Shown piece by piece: positions 1-11,244 of a stretch of 64,000 nucleotides of DNA (positions are counted from its first letter, which is position 1; every line of letters begins with the position of its first letter). Source of the stretch: an uncultured Acidimicrobiaceae bacterium (GTDB taxonomy: Bacteria; Actinomycetota; Acidimicrobiia; Acidimicrobiales; UBA10347). Made by a program: the position numbers and the translations under genes. Where the stretch lies: NCBI GenBank assembly GCA_905182135.1, contig CAJJAG010000003.1:310001-374000 (forward strand). Direction: 5' to 3'. The notes under the pieces were generated by a model. It saw nothing but the letters and a program-made list of their open reading frames with translations, ran no database searches and was not told where the DNA came from.

Positions 1-701
1 GTACGTATCGTCCAACTGACGAGTTGGGCTAACTGATCCAACTCATCTCGTGATGCAAACAGCTCGAAGTTTCCGAAGCGGACAAAGGACGGGCTGACTC
101 GACAGACGACGGCGCCGAGCTCGTCGGCAGGGTTACCGTCGTAGAACATGTCGCGCATGACCTGGTCGCCGGTCAGTGTGAGGCTCAGCGCTCGGGTTGT
201 TGGGACGCCTAGATGGAACATGGCTTCGCTGCACAAGAATTCGCGCACAGAGGACCGCATCACGGCGTATCCGTCGCCGCGACGTGAATACGGTGTTGGT
301 CCCGAACCTTTGAGTTGCAGTGTTTGGTGGCCGTTGTCGGTGGTCAGGACCTCGCCAAGGGCAATAGCTCGCCCATCGCCGAGCTGGCCGGCCCAGTTGC
401 CGAACTGATGCCCGCCGTAACACATCGCATAGGGATCCATATCCGGGGTGATCAGATTGCCGGTCACCAGATGAGCGAACGCGGGGGTCTCTGCTTGCTC
501 GTCGTCGATACCTAGCATTTCAGCCACCTCGGTCGAGTACACAACGAGCTGGGGTGTGGTCGCACGTGTGGGCATGACGCGACTGAAACATGCGCCTGTT
601 ACATGGCGGCGGACATTGTCAATCTGAGTGTCGGCAGGAAGATCACGGGTGAATCGATTGGTGAATACGAGACCAAATAGGTTGTCAGCAGTGTTGTTCA
701 C
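1..701 (-). CDS. selO: Protein adenylyltransferase SelO, N-terminal part (runs off left edge)
   Basis: An open frame enters from the left edge on the reverse strand and gives about 233 residues. It contains the near-diagnostic SelO/UPF0061 block [18 protein letters not shown], followed by [15 protein letters not shown], and ends at the window edge inside the kinase-like fold, so roughly half of the usual 480-520 residues is missing. SelO enzymes are pseudokinases that bind ATP in a flipped orientation and transfer AMP to proteins, linked to redox stress. I chose GTG at 701; an in-frame GTG at 716 is also possible. An AGGTGG lies about 10 bases upstream of the first. The Cys or Sec near the SelO C-terminus lies outside the window. 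It is divergent from the DUF2510 gene, with 56 bases between them. Confidence 0.93.
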   Translation of the reverse strand, partial: MNNTADNLFGLVFTNRFTRDLPADTQIDNVRRHVTGACFSRVMPTRATTPQLVVYSTEVAEMLGIDDEQAETPAFAHLVTGNLITPDMDPYAMCYGGHQFGNWAGQLGDGRAIALGEVLTTDNGHQTLQLKGSGPTPYSRRGDGYAVMRSSVREFLCSEAMFHLGVPTTRALSLTLTGDQVMRDMFYDGNPADELGAVVCRVSPSFVRFGNFELFASRDELDQLAQLVSWTIR

Positions 702-757
702 AGTTTCTCTGTCCACCTAGTGTTTCTATCAGCACGATCTGATGCCGATATGTTTGC

Positions 758-1747
758 GTGGTGACGGATGGTCTAGGGCAAGCATCGGCAGGGTGGTACG
801 ACGACCCGCACTCGCCAGAGCGCATGCGATATTTCGATGGCGAGATGTGGACGAACCACTTTCATGAGCCGGGGAAGTTGCCCGATATAGGAAGCTGGCT
901 CAGCAGCACGTTTTCTGTTTTTGGGAACTGTTGGCGGGGCGCTGCCATCCTGGGTTTTATTGTGAATCTCGCCGGAGGCCTGGTGTTCTGGGTTGGCTTG
1001 CGGTTCGTGATCCGCGACGTGGAGGTCATTAACGAAAATTTCGTGAACTTCACCGCTGCGACTGGGGCACTTACCGCTGTGCTCGCGGTCTGGCTCGTTC
1101 TATCGCTGGCCTTTGGTTGGCTCGCCATGAGTCGGTACTTTCATCGAGCACATTTCCAAGCGGACCCGAGTTTGGCTGATGCCTTTATGCATGCCCTGAA
1201 GCGGTTACCACGATTATTGGTGACCATTTTGGTATTCATGCTGGCCGCAAGCGTGGCCATGACGCTGCTGATTGGCCTGACGGTTGTGGTCCCGCCCATT
1301 GGTGTATTTCTTATTTTTATAGCGATACCACTGGTCGTATGGGTGGTAGTCAAGCTTGCGTTTATCATCAATGCTGTTGCCATTGCTCCTGCAGAGATGT
1401 CGGTGATGCGGGCCTCAGCAGGAGTTTCCGCTGGTCGTTTTTGGCCAGTGTTTAGTCGCTTGTTCCTTTTCACGATGGTGCTCGGTATCACGGCAAACAT
1501 CGCCTCCGCAGCGCTTGGCCAGTTCGCTCAAATTATTGATCCTGATGTGATTTCACAGATCCTTCAAGTACGTAACGACGTGGTAATTGTGCGTGATTTC
1601 TCGTTAATCGACTTGTTCCCTTCCAACGGTGAATTCATCATCGCGATTGTGATCGGCAGCGTGATCCAAGCGGCGAGCGGACTGATCAGCACGTCAGCGT
1701 TTGTGCGTCTCTATCTCGACAGTGGAGCACCATCAGAAGCGCTCTAG
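758..1747 (+). CDS. DUF2510 multi-pass membrane protein
   Basis: 329 residues. Residues about 10-38 (GWYDDP, RYFDGEMWTNH) are a DUF2510 module, a short Trp-rich domain that is largely actinobacterial. The rest is hydrophobic with about six membrane segments (near 60-85, 100-125, 150-175, 180-205, 235-260 and 295-318). The C-terminal part resembles DUF4013/glycerophosphoryl-diester-type membrane domains, but I cannot name a function. The start is GTG, with a second GTG directly after it and no Shine-Dalgarno sequence, so translation may be leaderless. It is transcribed away from selO, and nothing in the neighbourhood indicates a role. Confidence 0.8.
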   Translation: MVTDGLGQASAGWYDDPHSPERMRYFDGEMWTNHFHEPGKLPDIGSWLSSTFSVFGNCWRGAAILGFIVNLAGGLVFWVGLRFVIRDVEVINENFVNFTAATGALTAVLAVWLVLSLAFGWLAMSRYFHRAHFQADPSLADAFMHALKRLPRLLVTILVFMLAASVAMTLLIGLTVVVPPIGVFLIFIAIPLVVWVVVKLAFIINAVAIAPAEMSVMRASAGVSAGRFWPVFSRLFLFTMVLGITANIASAALGQFAQIIDPDVISQILQVRNDVVIVRDFSLIDLFPSNGEFIIAIVIGSVIQAASGLISTSAFVRLYLDSGAPSEAL

Positions 1748-2045
1748 AGGCAGTCACTCAGTTTGGTGATTGATAGATGTCGATAATGAGAGTCAGGTCC
1801 AGAGGGCTGCATACCGCAGGATTATGACGTCAGACCCCAGGCCGATCTGACTTTGGGTTTGCTGAGCAGACTCGTGGAGTTACCCGGTAGCCGTTGCTTG
1901 TAACTATTGGTCGGTAATCGACTGATCGATCGCGTCGATTTCGAGCAGGTTTGTGATCTTCAGCAGCGTGGCCAACACGTAGCCATCGACAGAGGTAAAC
2001 CCAGCTCTAGAAACAGAGGGGTGGGTAAGGACGCCACGCTGGATA
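1748..2045. other. Intergenic region with possible gene remnant
   Basis: 298 bases between convergent genes. On the reverse strand, from about 2040 to 1904, there is a frame with coding-like composition (ending ATLLKITNLLEIDAIDQSIT plus two residues), but it has no convincing start or recognisable family. It may be the tail of a lost gene. I see no clear terminator. Confidence 0.3.
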
Positions 2046-2531
2046 TTACGGGTGAAGGAGGACTTCGGCTTCGATCTCGACTGGCATACCAAATGGCAAC
2101 GAACTCATGCCCACGGCGGAGCGTGAATGGCGTCCAACGTCGGGCCCGAACAGCTCAAGGATCAGGTCACTGAAGCCATTGATGACGGCTGGTTGTTGTC
2201 CGAAGTTGGGACCGCAACGAATCATGCCGAGTGCCTTGACCCAGTGGCTGATGCGATCGAGTGTGCCGAGTTCTCGCTGAAGTGATCCGAGCATGGACAA
2301 CGCCACTAACCGGGCAGACTCGTAGGCCTGTTCAACAGTGACATCGTGGCCCACGACGCCGAACGGCTCAGCAACCTTGCCGTCGGGGCCTTGCGGGCCG
2401 TGACCTGATGCGATTGCTCGATCGCCGCACACGTTGACGAATGCGAACGGCAACTTGACACCTGGGGGAACGACTATCTCGGGGGGCAGCGTTAGCCCCA
2501 TTGCAGTAAGTCGGTCCTCAATTTGTCCCAT
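2046..2531 (-). CDS. RidA-family (YjgF/L-PSP) protein
   Basis: 161 residues matching the atypical longer RidA branch: MGLTLPPEI near the start, then FVNVCGDRAIASGHGPQG, EQAYESARLVALSMLGSL, and a C-terminal VEIEAEVLLHP. RidA proteins form trimers; classical members hydrolyse reactive enamine/imine intermediates of PLP enzymes. The canonical substrate-binding Arg near the C-terminus is not obvious in the RHSRSAVGMSSLPFGMPVEI segment, although Arg residues are present, so family membership is firmer than activity. It stands alone and converges with the DUF2510 gene. Confidence 0.85.
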   Translation of the reverse strand: MGQIEDRLTAMGLTLPPEIVVPPGVKLPFAFVNVCGDRAIASGHGPQGPDGKVAEPFGVVGHDVTVEQAYESARLVALSMLGSLQRELGTLDRISHWVKALGMIRCGPNFGQQPAVINGFSDLILELFGPDVGRHSRSAVGMSSLPFGMPVEIEAEVLLHP

Positions 2532-2677
2532 CGCTCAACCCTAGTACCGCAACTGGCAACGTTTCCATGGGTGTGAGCGACACTCTGGTGCTACTGCCCT
2601 GGTTAGATGCTACTGCCCTCGTTCAGATCGCTCACTGTTACTGGCTGCAGCACTTCTCCCATGATGGCGGGTGAGGG

Positions 2678-3634
2678 TCAGCGAGACCCGCGGCTGATCA
2701 TGGCTGCGCCACACAATATCAATGCCGTGCCGATGAGCTCGGTAGTACCGACTGATTCGTCGCGGATGAGAACACCCAGCACGATGGCCATGATCGGAAC
2801 CAGATAACCGACTAGCGAGCTTCGAGGTGCGCCAACACGACCGGTCAAGGTCGCGAACAAGGATCGAGCAATGCCCGTGCAGAACACGCCGAGAACCACA
2901 ATCGCAAGCGCGGGGCGCCATTCGAACGTAGATCGGGTGAGTCCCCACAAGCCCCAGGGCGCAAGCAGCACAGAACTAATGATCATTGCTCGCACCATCA
3001 CCGCAGCGCCGCCATAAGCCTGGGCGAGGGGCGGCAGGAAGTTATTGGAGATCGAATAGCCGGTTATGGCACACAAGACGAATAACAGTCCAAGTGGCTG
3101 GGCGTCGGAACCAGCCAGATTCGCGGCTGCAATGGTGATTGCACCGCACAGACCGATGCCAAGGCCAACGATCTGGTTTCGTTCTGGTGCTTTGCGGAGC
3201 ATGGCGACGGACATGAACAGCACCAGGATCGGCCCGACTGAGTTCAACATGCCAGCGACCGACGATTCGACTCGCTGCTGAGCAAGGGGGAAGAAGATGG
3301 CTGGTGCGGCGTTTCCGGCGATGGCGACAACCAAAAGCGCTGGCCATGTCGATCGAGGCATAGGTTGACGCGATGCTGGGACGAAGAGGAGAACGAGTGC
3401 GCCGAAGACCACACGAAATAAGGCGATGGATGCGGGATGAAATGAGTCGAGGCCAATCGCGATCCAAAGAAATGACGATCCCCAGATGAGCGAGATGGTC
3501 AGTAGGAAGGCCCAGTCGGTCTGGCTGAAGTTCCCCTGGTTTGCACCCTGCGATGTAAATCGACTCGAAGCAGGCGCAGACACGAATAGGACGCTAACCA
3601 GTGCGTTCTGAAGATGGGTCCTATTGCTGAACAT
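2678..3634 (-). CDS. EamA/DMT-superfamily permease
   Basis: About 318 residues with ten hydrophobic segments in two repeats, including LIWGSSFLWIAIGL in the first helix and the usual GYSISNNFLPPLA region at the start of the second half. This is the EamA (drug/metabolite transporter) architecture; family members export amino acids or other small metabolites. The substrate cannot be read from sequence. Start choice is uncertain: ATG at 3634, GTG at 3583 or GTG at 3664 all fit, and none has a good ribosome binding site. The protein ends at SRGSR with TGA. Confidence 0.85.
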   Translation of the reverse strand: MFSNRTHLQNALVSVLFVSAPASSRFTSQGANQGNFSQTDWAFLLTISLIWGSSFLWIAIGLDSFHPASIALFRVVFGALVLLFVPASRQPMPRSTWPALLVVAIAGNAAPAIFFPLAQQRVESSVAGMLNSVGPILVLFMSVAMLRKAPERNQIVGLGIGLCGAITIAAANLAGSDAQPLGLLFVLCAITGYSISNNFLPPLAQAYGGAAVMVRAMIISSVLLAPWGLWGLTRSTFEWRPALAIVVLGVFCTGIARSLFATLTGRVGAPRSSLVGYLVPIMAIVLGVLIRDESVGTTELIGTALILCGAAMISRGSR

Positions 3635-3826
3635 GGGTCGTATTGCTAGTTGGTTTATCACCACTGTCTTGCTGATGAACAGCGGTTCGCGCGGTCAGCC
3701 AACGTTGATATTCCGGATGCGGCTACCGCCGTTATCACCGAAGTCCAGTGTGAGTTCAACGGATGGAGTGGCGAACGTTTCGAACGCATCCTGGGCCGCT
3801 AAACCCAACTTATGGGGGAGGAGTTA

Positions 3827-5443
3827 TTATTTGCCGAGGAGTTCGGTGGCGAGGGCTCGTAGTTCGGGTTTGCGAACTTTGTTCGATGCCGTTAGCGGAA
3901 GATCATCGACGATAAACACATGGCGAGGAACCTTGTAGTTGGCCATGCACTCGCGGCACCACGCGATGAGTTCGTCAGGATCGGGGGCTCCTTGGGGGCT
4001 CGGCACGATGAACGCCGTGCCGACTTCACCCATACGATCGTCAGGCACACCGATTACCGCAGCCATACCCACTAACGGGTGCTCGATCAGCATGCGTTCG
4101 ATTTCGGCGGGGTAGGCGTTGAAGCCGCCCATTATGAACATGTCTTTCATCCGGTCGGTGATGTCGATGTACCCCTGCTCGTCCATCACCGCAATATCAC
4201 CGGTGTGTAGCCATCCATCGGCATCGATCGCTTCGGCTGTCTGTTCGGGTGCGTCCAGATAACCGGGGGTTACTTGGAAGCCGCGAACCCACAGTTCGCC
4301 TTCGACTCCTGGGGCGACGTCAACTCCCGATGGGTCGACAATACGAAGCTCCACACCTGCCGCAGCACAGCCTGAGGTTGACGCAATGAGTTCTGGCGGG
4401 TCGCCTGGACGGGTATAGGTAGCCAGGCCCGAGGTTTCGGTCATGCCATAGGCCGTCACGATGGTTTCGAAGCCCAGGCGATCTCGCATTTCAATAATCA
4501 TCTCGACTGGGATTGAGGCGGCGCCGGTCACACATGACCGCAGCGACGACACGTCGAATCGGGTTAGGTCCGGATGGTTAAGTAAGCCCTGGAACAATGC
4601 CGGTGGACCGGGGAACACAGCTACTTTTTCGCGCTCAATCGTAGCTAGTACGTCGCCGGCTTCATAGATCGCTACCGGCAGATTCACCGCGCCAAACATC
4701 AGGCACACGATCACACCAGAGTTGTAGCCGAAGGCGTGGAAATATGGATTCACCAGCAGATATGGGTCTCCTGGTTGCACCCCAAGTGCTTCGCCATAGG
4801 GGTAGAACACCCGGATGATGGCTCCACCCACTACCTGGACACCTTTGGGATGGCCAGTGGTGCCTGACGTGAACATGATCGCACCGACGTCGTCAGATTG
4901 GAACGCGTCGGTGCGGCGTTCAACTTCGATCTGATATTCAGCTGCGTTGGGACCATCGCCGAGCGTCAGGAAGTCATCAAAGTTAGTGGTTCCCAACGCT
5001 CCGCCGTTGCTCAAGTCGACCGTGACGTTCAGCTGTGGAACATCTTGATTGGACAGCGAGTCGCTGTAGCTAGTGTCGAGGAAACCGTCGACCACAAACA
5101 GCATCTTCACCGAGGCTGCATTCAGCACATAGGCGGCCTCGTTTCCCTTAAACCGTGTGTTGATTGGCACCAGCACTGCGCCAGCTCGTGACACGGCAAG
5201 CCCAGCGACGACCCACTGCCAACAGTTTGGCGCCCATACGGCAATCGTGTCGCCGGCCTGGATTCCTGATGCCACGAACGCCCGAGCGGCCTGGTCAATG
5301 CGGTCGCCGAGTTGTTGGTAGGTGAGGGTGACGGCGCCATCACGAATGGCGTCGCGATCTGCGAAGTGAGTGGTTGACGCTCGAATTAGTTTTGGGATCG
5401 AAGCATTGTCTGGATCGAACCCTGGAATATCACTTTTGCCCAT
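3827..5443 (-). CDS. Acyl-CoA synthetase, FadD3-like (AMP-forming)
   Basis: 538 residues of the ANL superfamily: activates a carboxylic acid through an acyl-AMP to its CoA thioester. Visible are the P-loop MFTSGTTGHPKGVQ, the YGMTETSG motif, GDIAVMDEQGYIDITDRMKD, and the C-terminal lid KVPRH with the catalytic Lys region ASNKVRKPELR. The segment DMFIMGGFNAYPAEIE resembles actinobacterial FadD3, which activates steroid-ring propionates, but subfamily assignment from motifs alone is weak. I start at ATG 5443 (MGKSDIPGF). The same frame stays open for another 600 bases upstream, but that part lies antisense to the hydrolase gene and has no ANL homology. Confidence 0.9.
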   Translation of the reverse strand: MGKSDIPGFDPDNASIPKLIRASTTHFADRDAIRDGAVTLTYQQLGDRIDQAARAFVASGIQAGDTIAVWAPNCWQWVVAGLAVSRAGAVLVPINTRFKGNEAAYVLNAASVKMLFVVDGFLDTSYSDSLSNQDVPQLNVTVDLSNGGALGTTNFDDFLTLGDGPNAAEYQIEVERRTDAFQSDDVGAIMFTSGTTGHPKGVQVVGGAIIRVFYPYGEALGVQPGDPYLLVNPYFHAFGYNSGVIVCLMFGAVNLPVAIYEAGDVLATIEREKVAVFPGPPALFQGLLNHPDLTRFDVSSLRSCVTGAASIPVEMIIEMRDRLGFETIVTAYGMTETSGLATYTRPGDPPELIASTSGCAAAGVELRIVDPSGVDVAPGVEGELWVRGFQVTPGYLDAPEQTAEAIDADGWLHTGDIAVMDEQGYIDITDRMKDMFIMGGFNAYPAEIERMLIEHPLVGMAAVIGVPDDRMGEVGTAFIVPSPQGAPDPDELIAWCRECMANYKVPRHVFIVDDLPLTASNKVRKPELRALATELLGK

Positions 5444-5509
5444 GCGGACGACACTAGAACGCCGGGCTTGGCCACCGCTAGAAGACCTGGGCACTACTAA
5501 GGTCGGTAC

Positions 5510-6298
5510 ATGGCAACAGTGACGGTGAACAACACACCCATCCGCTATGAAGACAGTGGCGGAGATGGGCCAGTGATCTTGTTCAGCCACGGGTTCTTGA
5601 TGGACCACACTATGTTCGATGCCCAGGTCGCAGCCCTGGCAAGTGACTACCGATGTATTCGTTGGGACGAGCGAGGTTTTGGTGATACGCCATCTACTGG
5701 TGAGTTCAGTTACTGGGACTCGGCTGATGATGCGGTCGCCGTGCTCGACGCTTGTGGCGTTGACAAGGCAGTATTTGTTGGAATGAGTCAGGGTGGGTTC
5801 CTCTCTATCCGGGCAACGCTGACTCATCCTGGTCGGGTTCGAGCCTTGGTGTTGATTGATTCGTGTGCCGACGTCGACGATGCCGAAACAATCGAGGGTT
5901 ATCACGGCATGCTGGCCGGTTTCACCGGCGGTGATCCAGCCACGCAGCAAGCTGTAGCCGAAGGTGTTTCGAGACTGATCCTGGGCGATGAGACCCTGGC
6001 AGCCGAATGGATACCTCGGTGGCTCGCCAACCTTAAAAAACATGATTTAAACGTGGCGGGTACAGCCTTGTTATCACGCGACGATGTGCAACCCCGCGCC
6101 GCTGAGATTACCTGCCCAGTGCTTGTGATTCATGGTGGTGACGATCAGGCGATATCGGTCGATCGAGCCCACCTGTTTGCTGATGCCGTTGCCGACAGCC
6201 GCGGTGTAGTTGTCGTAGATGGTGCTGCCCATGCGCCGAACATGAGCCATCCCGACATCGTGAACGACGCCCTCGCCGCTTTCTTGCAGACGGTCTGA
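5510..6298 (+). CDS. Alpha/beta hydrolase
   Basis: 262 residues with a complete alpha/beta-hydrolase triad: oxyanion-hole HGF near residue 30, nucleophile elbow GMSQGG, acid in HGGDD, and His in GAAHAPN. DERGFGDTP after strand 4 fits the epoxide hydrolase/haloperoxidase-like branch (DRGG-type loop), with Ser as nucleophile, so an esterase, lactonase or carbon-carbon hydrolase are all possible. It is divergent from the acyl-CoA synthetase (66 bases apart) and followed closely by the dihydropyrimidinase-like gene, with which it may be cotranscribed. Confidence 0.9.
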   Translation: MATVTVNNTPIRYEDSGGDGPVILFSHGFLMDHTMFDAQVAALASDYRCIRWDERGFGDTPSTGEFSYWDSADDAVAVLDACGVDKAVFVGMSQGGFLSIRATLTHPGRVRALVLIDSCADVDDAETIEGYHGMLAGFTGGDPATQQAVAEGVSRLILGDETLAAEWIPRWLANLKKHDLNVAGTALLSRDDVQPRAAEITCPVLVIHGGDDQAISVDRAHLFADAVADSRGVVVVDGAAHAPNMSHPDIVNDALAAFLQTV

Positions 6299-6317
6299 AG
6301 CTGTGATTCCTGAACCG

Positions 6318-7700
6318 ATGGATGTAGTGGTCCGTAATGGCATGGTGGTGACCGGTGGGTCAGAGGCCGTGACCGACGTCGGTATTCGAGACGGTGTCAT
6401 CGTGCAGCTTGGGGGCGAGATGACTGGCACGACTGAACTCGACGCGACCGATCGCTACGTCTTACCTGGTGGCATCGACGCGCACGTCCACCTGACGGCA
6501 CCAGGCACGGGGCCCGATAGCTGGCGGTGGGTCGATGACTTCGAGGTCGGGACTCGGGCGGCTGCTGCTGGCGGGGTAACGACGGTTGGCAATATGTCGT
6601 TCCCACAGCCAGGTGAGCAGATGAAGGCTGGGCTCGAACGCGATAACGCTGATGCTGATGCCAACGCGATCGTTGACTATTTCCAGCACACGGTTTTGTT
6701 GACACCCGACGACGAGGGCATCGCCCAGATCGAAGAGCTTGCCGCTGCGGGCCACCCGAGCATCAAGATATTTATGTCCTTCCGCCGCTTCGACCGTCAC
6801 CTCGATGGGTACCTGCGAGCTATGCAGGCCGCGGCCGCGTCCGGAACCGTGGTGCTTGTGCATTGTGAAGATCCAGCGGTCATGAACTGCTGTGGGCATG
6901 CGCTCGACGAGGCTGGCCACACAGAGGCGGTCCACTTCCCGAAGTCTCGACCTGTCGAGGCTGAACGTATCGCGACCGAACGTGCAGTTGGTTACTGCGC
7001 TACAACAGGAGCCACAACCTACGTTGTTCACCTGTCGAGCGCAGCGGCACTCGAGGCATGCCGCAAGGCTCGGGCTCGCGGTCTGCCTGTGCATGTTGAG
7101 ACACGTCCGATCTATCTGCACCTGAACGAGTCACGCTTCAGCGAACCTGACGGAGCCAAATACGCAGGAGCACCGCCGCTTCGCAGCGATGCCGACCGCG
7201 ATGCACTGTGGGCAGGACTGAACGATGGCACGGTGAGCACGGTGTGTACCGACCATGCACCGTGGACACTTGATGAGAAACTGGATCCGACATTGACTGC
7301 TAGCGATCTCCGACATGGCATGGCCGAGCTCGAGACCCTGATGCCAGTGCTGTGGAGCGAAGGCGTAGCGACGGGCAGGATTTCGGTAGCCACGTTCGTG
7401 GAAGTCACCAGCACGACCGCGGCACGGCTCTTCGGCCTGTATCCCCGCAAGGGCACTATCGCTCCCGGCTCTGACGCCGACATCGTGATCTGGAACCCGA
7501 ACGACACGCGCACGATCGACGGTTCAACCATGCATTCGAACGCTGGTTATTCGCCCTATGACGGCTGGCAGGTAACTGGCTGGCCCGAACTGACGATCAG
7601 CCGCGGCGAGATTATTGCCCGTGCCACCGAGACCGGCATTGATGTGCTGGGCGCACCTGGCCGAGGCCGACTTGCCGAACGTAAGCGATTGGTCAGGTAG
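6318..7700 (+). CDS. Dihydropyrimidinase/hydantoinase-family cyclic amidohydrolase
   Basis: 460 residues, typical length for a type-I cyclic amidohydrolase that opens dihydropyrimidine, hydantoin or related rings. Metal ligands are all visible: GGIDAHVHL (HxH), the Lys of IKIFMSF that is carbamylated in the family, LVHCED (His), VVHLSS (His) and CTDHAPW (Asp). The N-terminal strand DVVVRNGMVV and the C-terminal SDADIVIWNP belong to the small beta-sandwich domain. I prefer ATG 6318, which aligns with the family start; the in-frame GTG at 6303 is an alternative. It lies 19 bases after the hydrolase. A link with pyrimidine or hydantoin breakdown is inferred; allantoinase or dihydroorotase-like activity is not excluded. 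Confidence 0.87.
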   Translation: MDVVVRNGMVVTGGSEAVTDVGIRDGVIVQLGGEMTGTTELDATDRYVLPGGIDAHVHLTAPGTGPDSWRWVDDFEVGTRAAAAGGVTTVGNMSFPQPGEQMKAGLERDNADADANAIVDYFQHTVLLTPDDEGIAQIEELAAAGHPSIKIFMSFRRFDRHLDGYLRAMQAAAASGTVVLVHCEDPAVMNCCGHALDEAGHTEAVHFPKSRPVEAERIATERAVGYCATTGATTYVVHLSSAAALEACRKARARGLPVHVETRPIYLHLNESRFSEPDGAKYAGAPPLRSDADRDALWAGLNDGTVSTVCTDHAPWTLDEKLDPTLTASDLRHGMAELETLMPVLWSEGVATGRISVATFVEVTSTTAARLFGLYPRKGTIAPGSDADIVIWNPNDTRTIDGSTMHSNAGYSPYDGWQVTGWPELTISRGEIIARATETGIDVLGAPGRGRLAERKRLVR

Positions 7701-7870
7701 CGACCGCTGCGAGTAGCGCCACGAAATCAGGGTTAAATCCTCGCCTTCAAGTCGACTATTTCAGCGCGTAAACCAGGTCGGCGTTTGCCCGAAACTTGAC
7801 TATTTCGCAGGCATTCGAAGGCGTGCTTCCAACGGAGCCGCAACACTTTTACAGTTGCCAGACGTTGCCT

Positions 7871-9505
<1,635 letters not shown>

Positions 9506-9719
9506 GGTCCAATCGTAATAACGCAGCGCTGGCACCAGACGTCGTTAGATCTGGGAATAGGGGTTCAGAGAACAAAGGGTCAGAGGAAAATTCTGGCCTA
9601 GGTGTCCTCGACTACTCCTGGCATGTGCCGAGGATTCTCTGATTTCAATTCTCATCGTCGAGTTTGCTGCCGGATGGGGCAGCTGAGCTCACATGGCGTT
9701 GTTGTTAGCCAACAGTGAC

Positions 9720-10421
9720 TCAGGTAAGGGCCAACAGGATTGTTGCTAGCTCTTCGGGCCGGTTCATTGGCACCATGTGATTGGTGGCAATCTCGTGATA
9801 GTTCCACGCAGGTGACGCGGCGGCGTATCGAGCTGCATTCCAGAAGGCGGAATTCTCAGCTTCGTCAGGATCATCACTGGCCTTAATGAATGTACGGGTG
9901 AAGTCCCAGTCTTCGAGGGGCTTGGACAACGCCGCCGGTTCGGTGAATGTGCCGATTGGTTGGTTGACGCGTCGAGCGTTTGACCAGGCGGTGGCTTCGG
10001 GCGTGTCGAGGTTACGAGGAATTGGGGGGATGGCCCAGCCGTCAACAGCGTTGCTAAGTAGCCCACCGACGGGCCCGCTGATGTCGACGATGCTCTGGCC
10101 GTCGGCAGGTACGAACGCGTCGAGGTAGACCAGATGGCGGACCTTGTCGCCGATCTCGTCGAGTAGACCAGTGACAACCATGCCGCCGTAACTGAAACCA
10201 AGCAGGATGACGTCGTCGAGGTCTTCGCAGAAGATTGTGTTGCGTACGTCTTGCATGTGCAGGCTGAGCGTGACCTCGGGCCCCGCAAGATGGGAGCGCT
10301 CACCGATGCCGGTCAGACTCGGGGTGAAGACCTCGTGCCCGGCTGCTGCCAGAAGTGGACGGACTTTACGAAATCCATAGGATCCACCCCACGCACCATG
10401 AACCAAGACGATTTTTGCCAT
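9720..10421 (-). CDS. Alpha/beta hydrolase (salicylate esterase/EstC-like)
   Basis: 233 residues of the plant methylesterase/EstC-like branch: LVHGAWGGSYGF oxyanion region at the N-terminus, LTGIGERSHLAG loop, nucleophile elbow LGFSYGGMV, and a C-terminal His in the ATNHMVPMNRPEEL segment. These enzymes hydrolyse small esters or act as hydroxynitrile lyase-like enzymes. The start is ATG 10421 (MAKIVLVHGA). The stop at 9720 is followed by about 180 bases with no gene and no obvious terminator. Confidence 0.88.
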   Translation of the reverse strand: MAKIVLVHGAWGGSYGFRKVRPLLAAAGHEVFTPSLTGIGERSHLAGPEVTLSLHMQDVRNTIFCEDLDDVILLGFSYGGMVVTGLLDEIGDKVRHLVYLDAFVPADGQSIVDISGPVGGLLSNAVDGWAIPPIPRNLDTPEATAWSNARRVNQPIGTFTEPAALSKPLEDWDFTRTFIKASDDPDEAENSAFWNAARYAAASPAWNYHEIATNHMVPMNRPEELATILLALT

Positions 10422-11211
10422 AAGGCTGAGGTTACTTCTAGAGCGGGGGTAAATTTGGTGTGGTTCGCGTGTGCGAAATTGTCCCGCGTGTACACATTGA
10501 GTCAGTCGGTGTAAGGAGATAGTGACAGATGCTCAGTGTGGTCCTAAATGTGGTGGAAGAAGTAGTTGATTTGTTCGGCGAACAGGCCCCACGTCCTCGC
10601 CGAACAGATGGGCGAGCAATCGATCGTCTCAGTACGCATTGTCCGCTTCTGTTTGACAGATCACCGCTTGGAGTTCGACTAGTCGACATGGCGACGGAGG
10701 TCGAACGGTGACGATGCAGCAAACCTCTGGACTCGCCGATCGCGTTCGGTGTCAGCCGATCGAGACCGGGATCTTGGGGCGGGTCGAGACGGGCGTGGGG
10801 GAACCGGCCCGCGCCGCGACGAGGTCAACGTCTGGCCCCATCGTGATGACGCTCACTTCCGCCACGACGATGGTGCGTCCATCGACTCAAACCGGCCTCG
10901 ACCTCTGACGATCCGAATGGCATAGTGTCGGTGTCCACTTCTGCGTCTGAACCCAGCCGCGCAAGGAGCTTAGTTGCGCAGTTCCTTTCAGTGGAGCGTC
11001 GCATGACCCGATCTGCGACTCAGATGCGAGCCCGACAGCAGAGCTCCAGCAACGAGCCGGGGCGACACCACCAGACATCGAAACCAGTGTCATAGTGCTC
11101 GGCCGTGGGCCGCGGATGGGCCGTGAGAGCCTCGCAAACACTCGCATAGTCGTACAAATGTTCGCAATCACAGACAACTCGCCAAGAACGCGAAATCCGT
11201 ACCGTTGCAGC
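10422..11211. other. Decayed intergenic region without a convincing gene
   Basis: Nearly 800 bases next to a tRNA gene with only short frames in all readings. A good Shine-Dalgarno sequence (AAGGAG near 10517) precedes two short overlapping forward frames (60 and 66 codons), which match nothing I recognise. A hotdog-thioesterase-like fragment lies on the reverse strand (listed separately). Base composition in 10780-10900 is more G+C-rich than in the flanks. The pattern suggests decayed or inserted material. Confidence 0.4.
10752..10886 (-). pseudogene. Possible C-terminal fragment of a hotdog thioesterase
   Basis: A 44-codon reverse frame reads VDGRTIVVAEVSV, then DLVAARA, ending IPVSIG and a stop. 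This resembles the last two strands of PaaI-type hotdog thioesterases. An in-frame stop lies directly upstream (10887-10889), and no start or upstream hotdog helix is present in that frame. I read it as a remnant; the resemblance is short and could be fortuitous. Confidence 0.3.
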
Positions 11212-11239
11212 AAAAAACCGGCCTAATCGGCCGGTTTTC
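11212..11239 (-). terminator. Rho-independent terminator after tRNA-Gly
   Basis: On the reverse strand the sequence AAAACCGGCC-GATTA-GGCCGGTTTTTT forms a stem of about ten pairs with a five-base loop and a U-rich 3' end, six bases downstream of the tRNA 3' end. This is the best-formed intrinsic terminator in the window. Confidence 0.85.
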
Positions 11240-11244
11240 AACAG

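Noticed and set aside
5444-6043. Upstream extension of the acyl-CoA synthetase frame by 200 codons
   Set aside because: It lies antisense to the intact hydrolase gene, and synthetase homology begins at ATG 5443.
10514-10908. Short forward frames after AAGGAG near 10517, including a Cys-rich 15-codon peptide
   Set aside because: No family match, no processing genes nearby, and they overlap a possible thioesterase remnant on the other strand.
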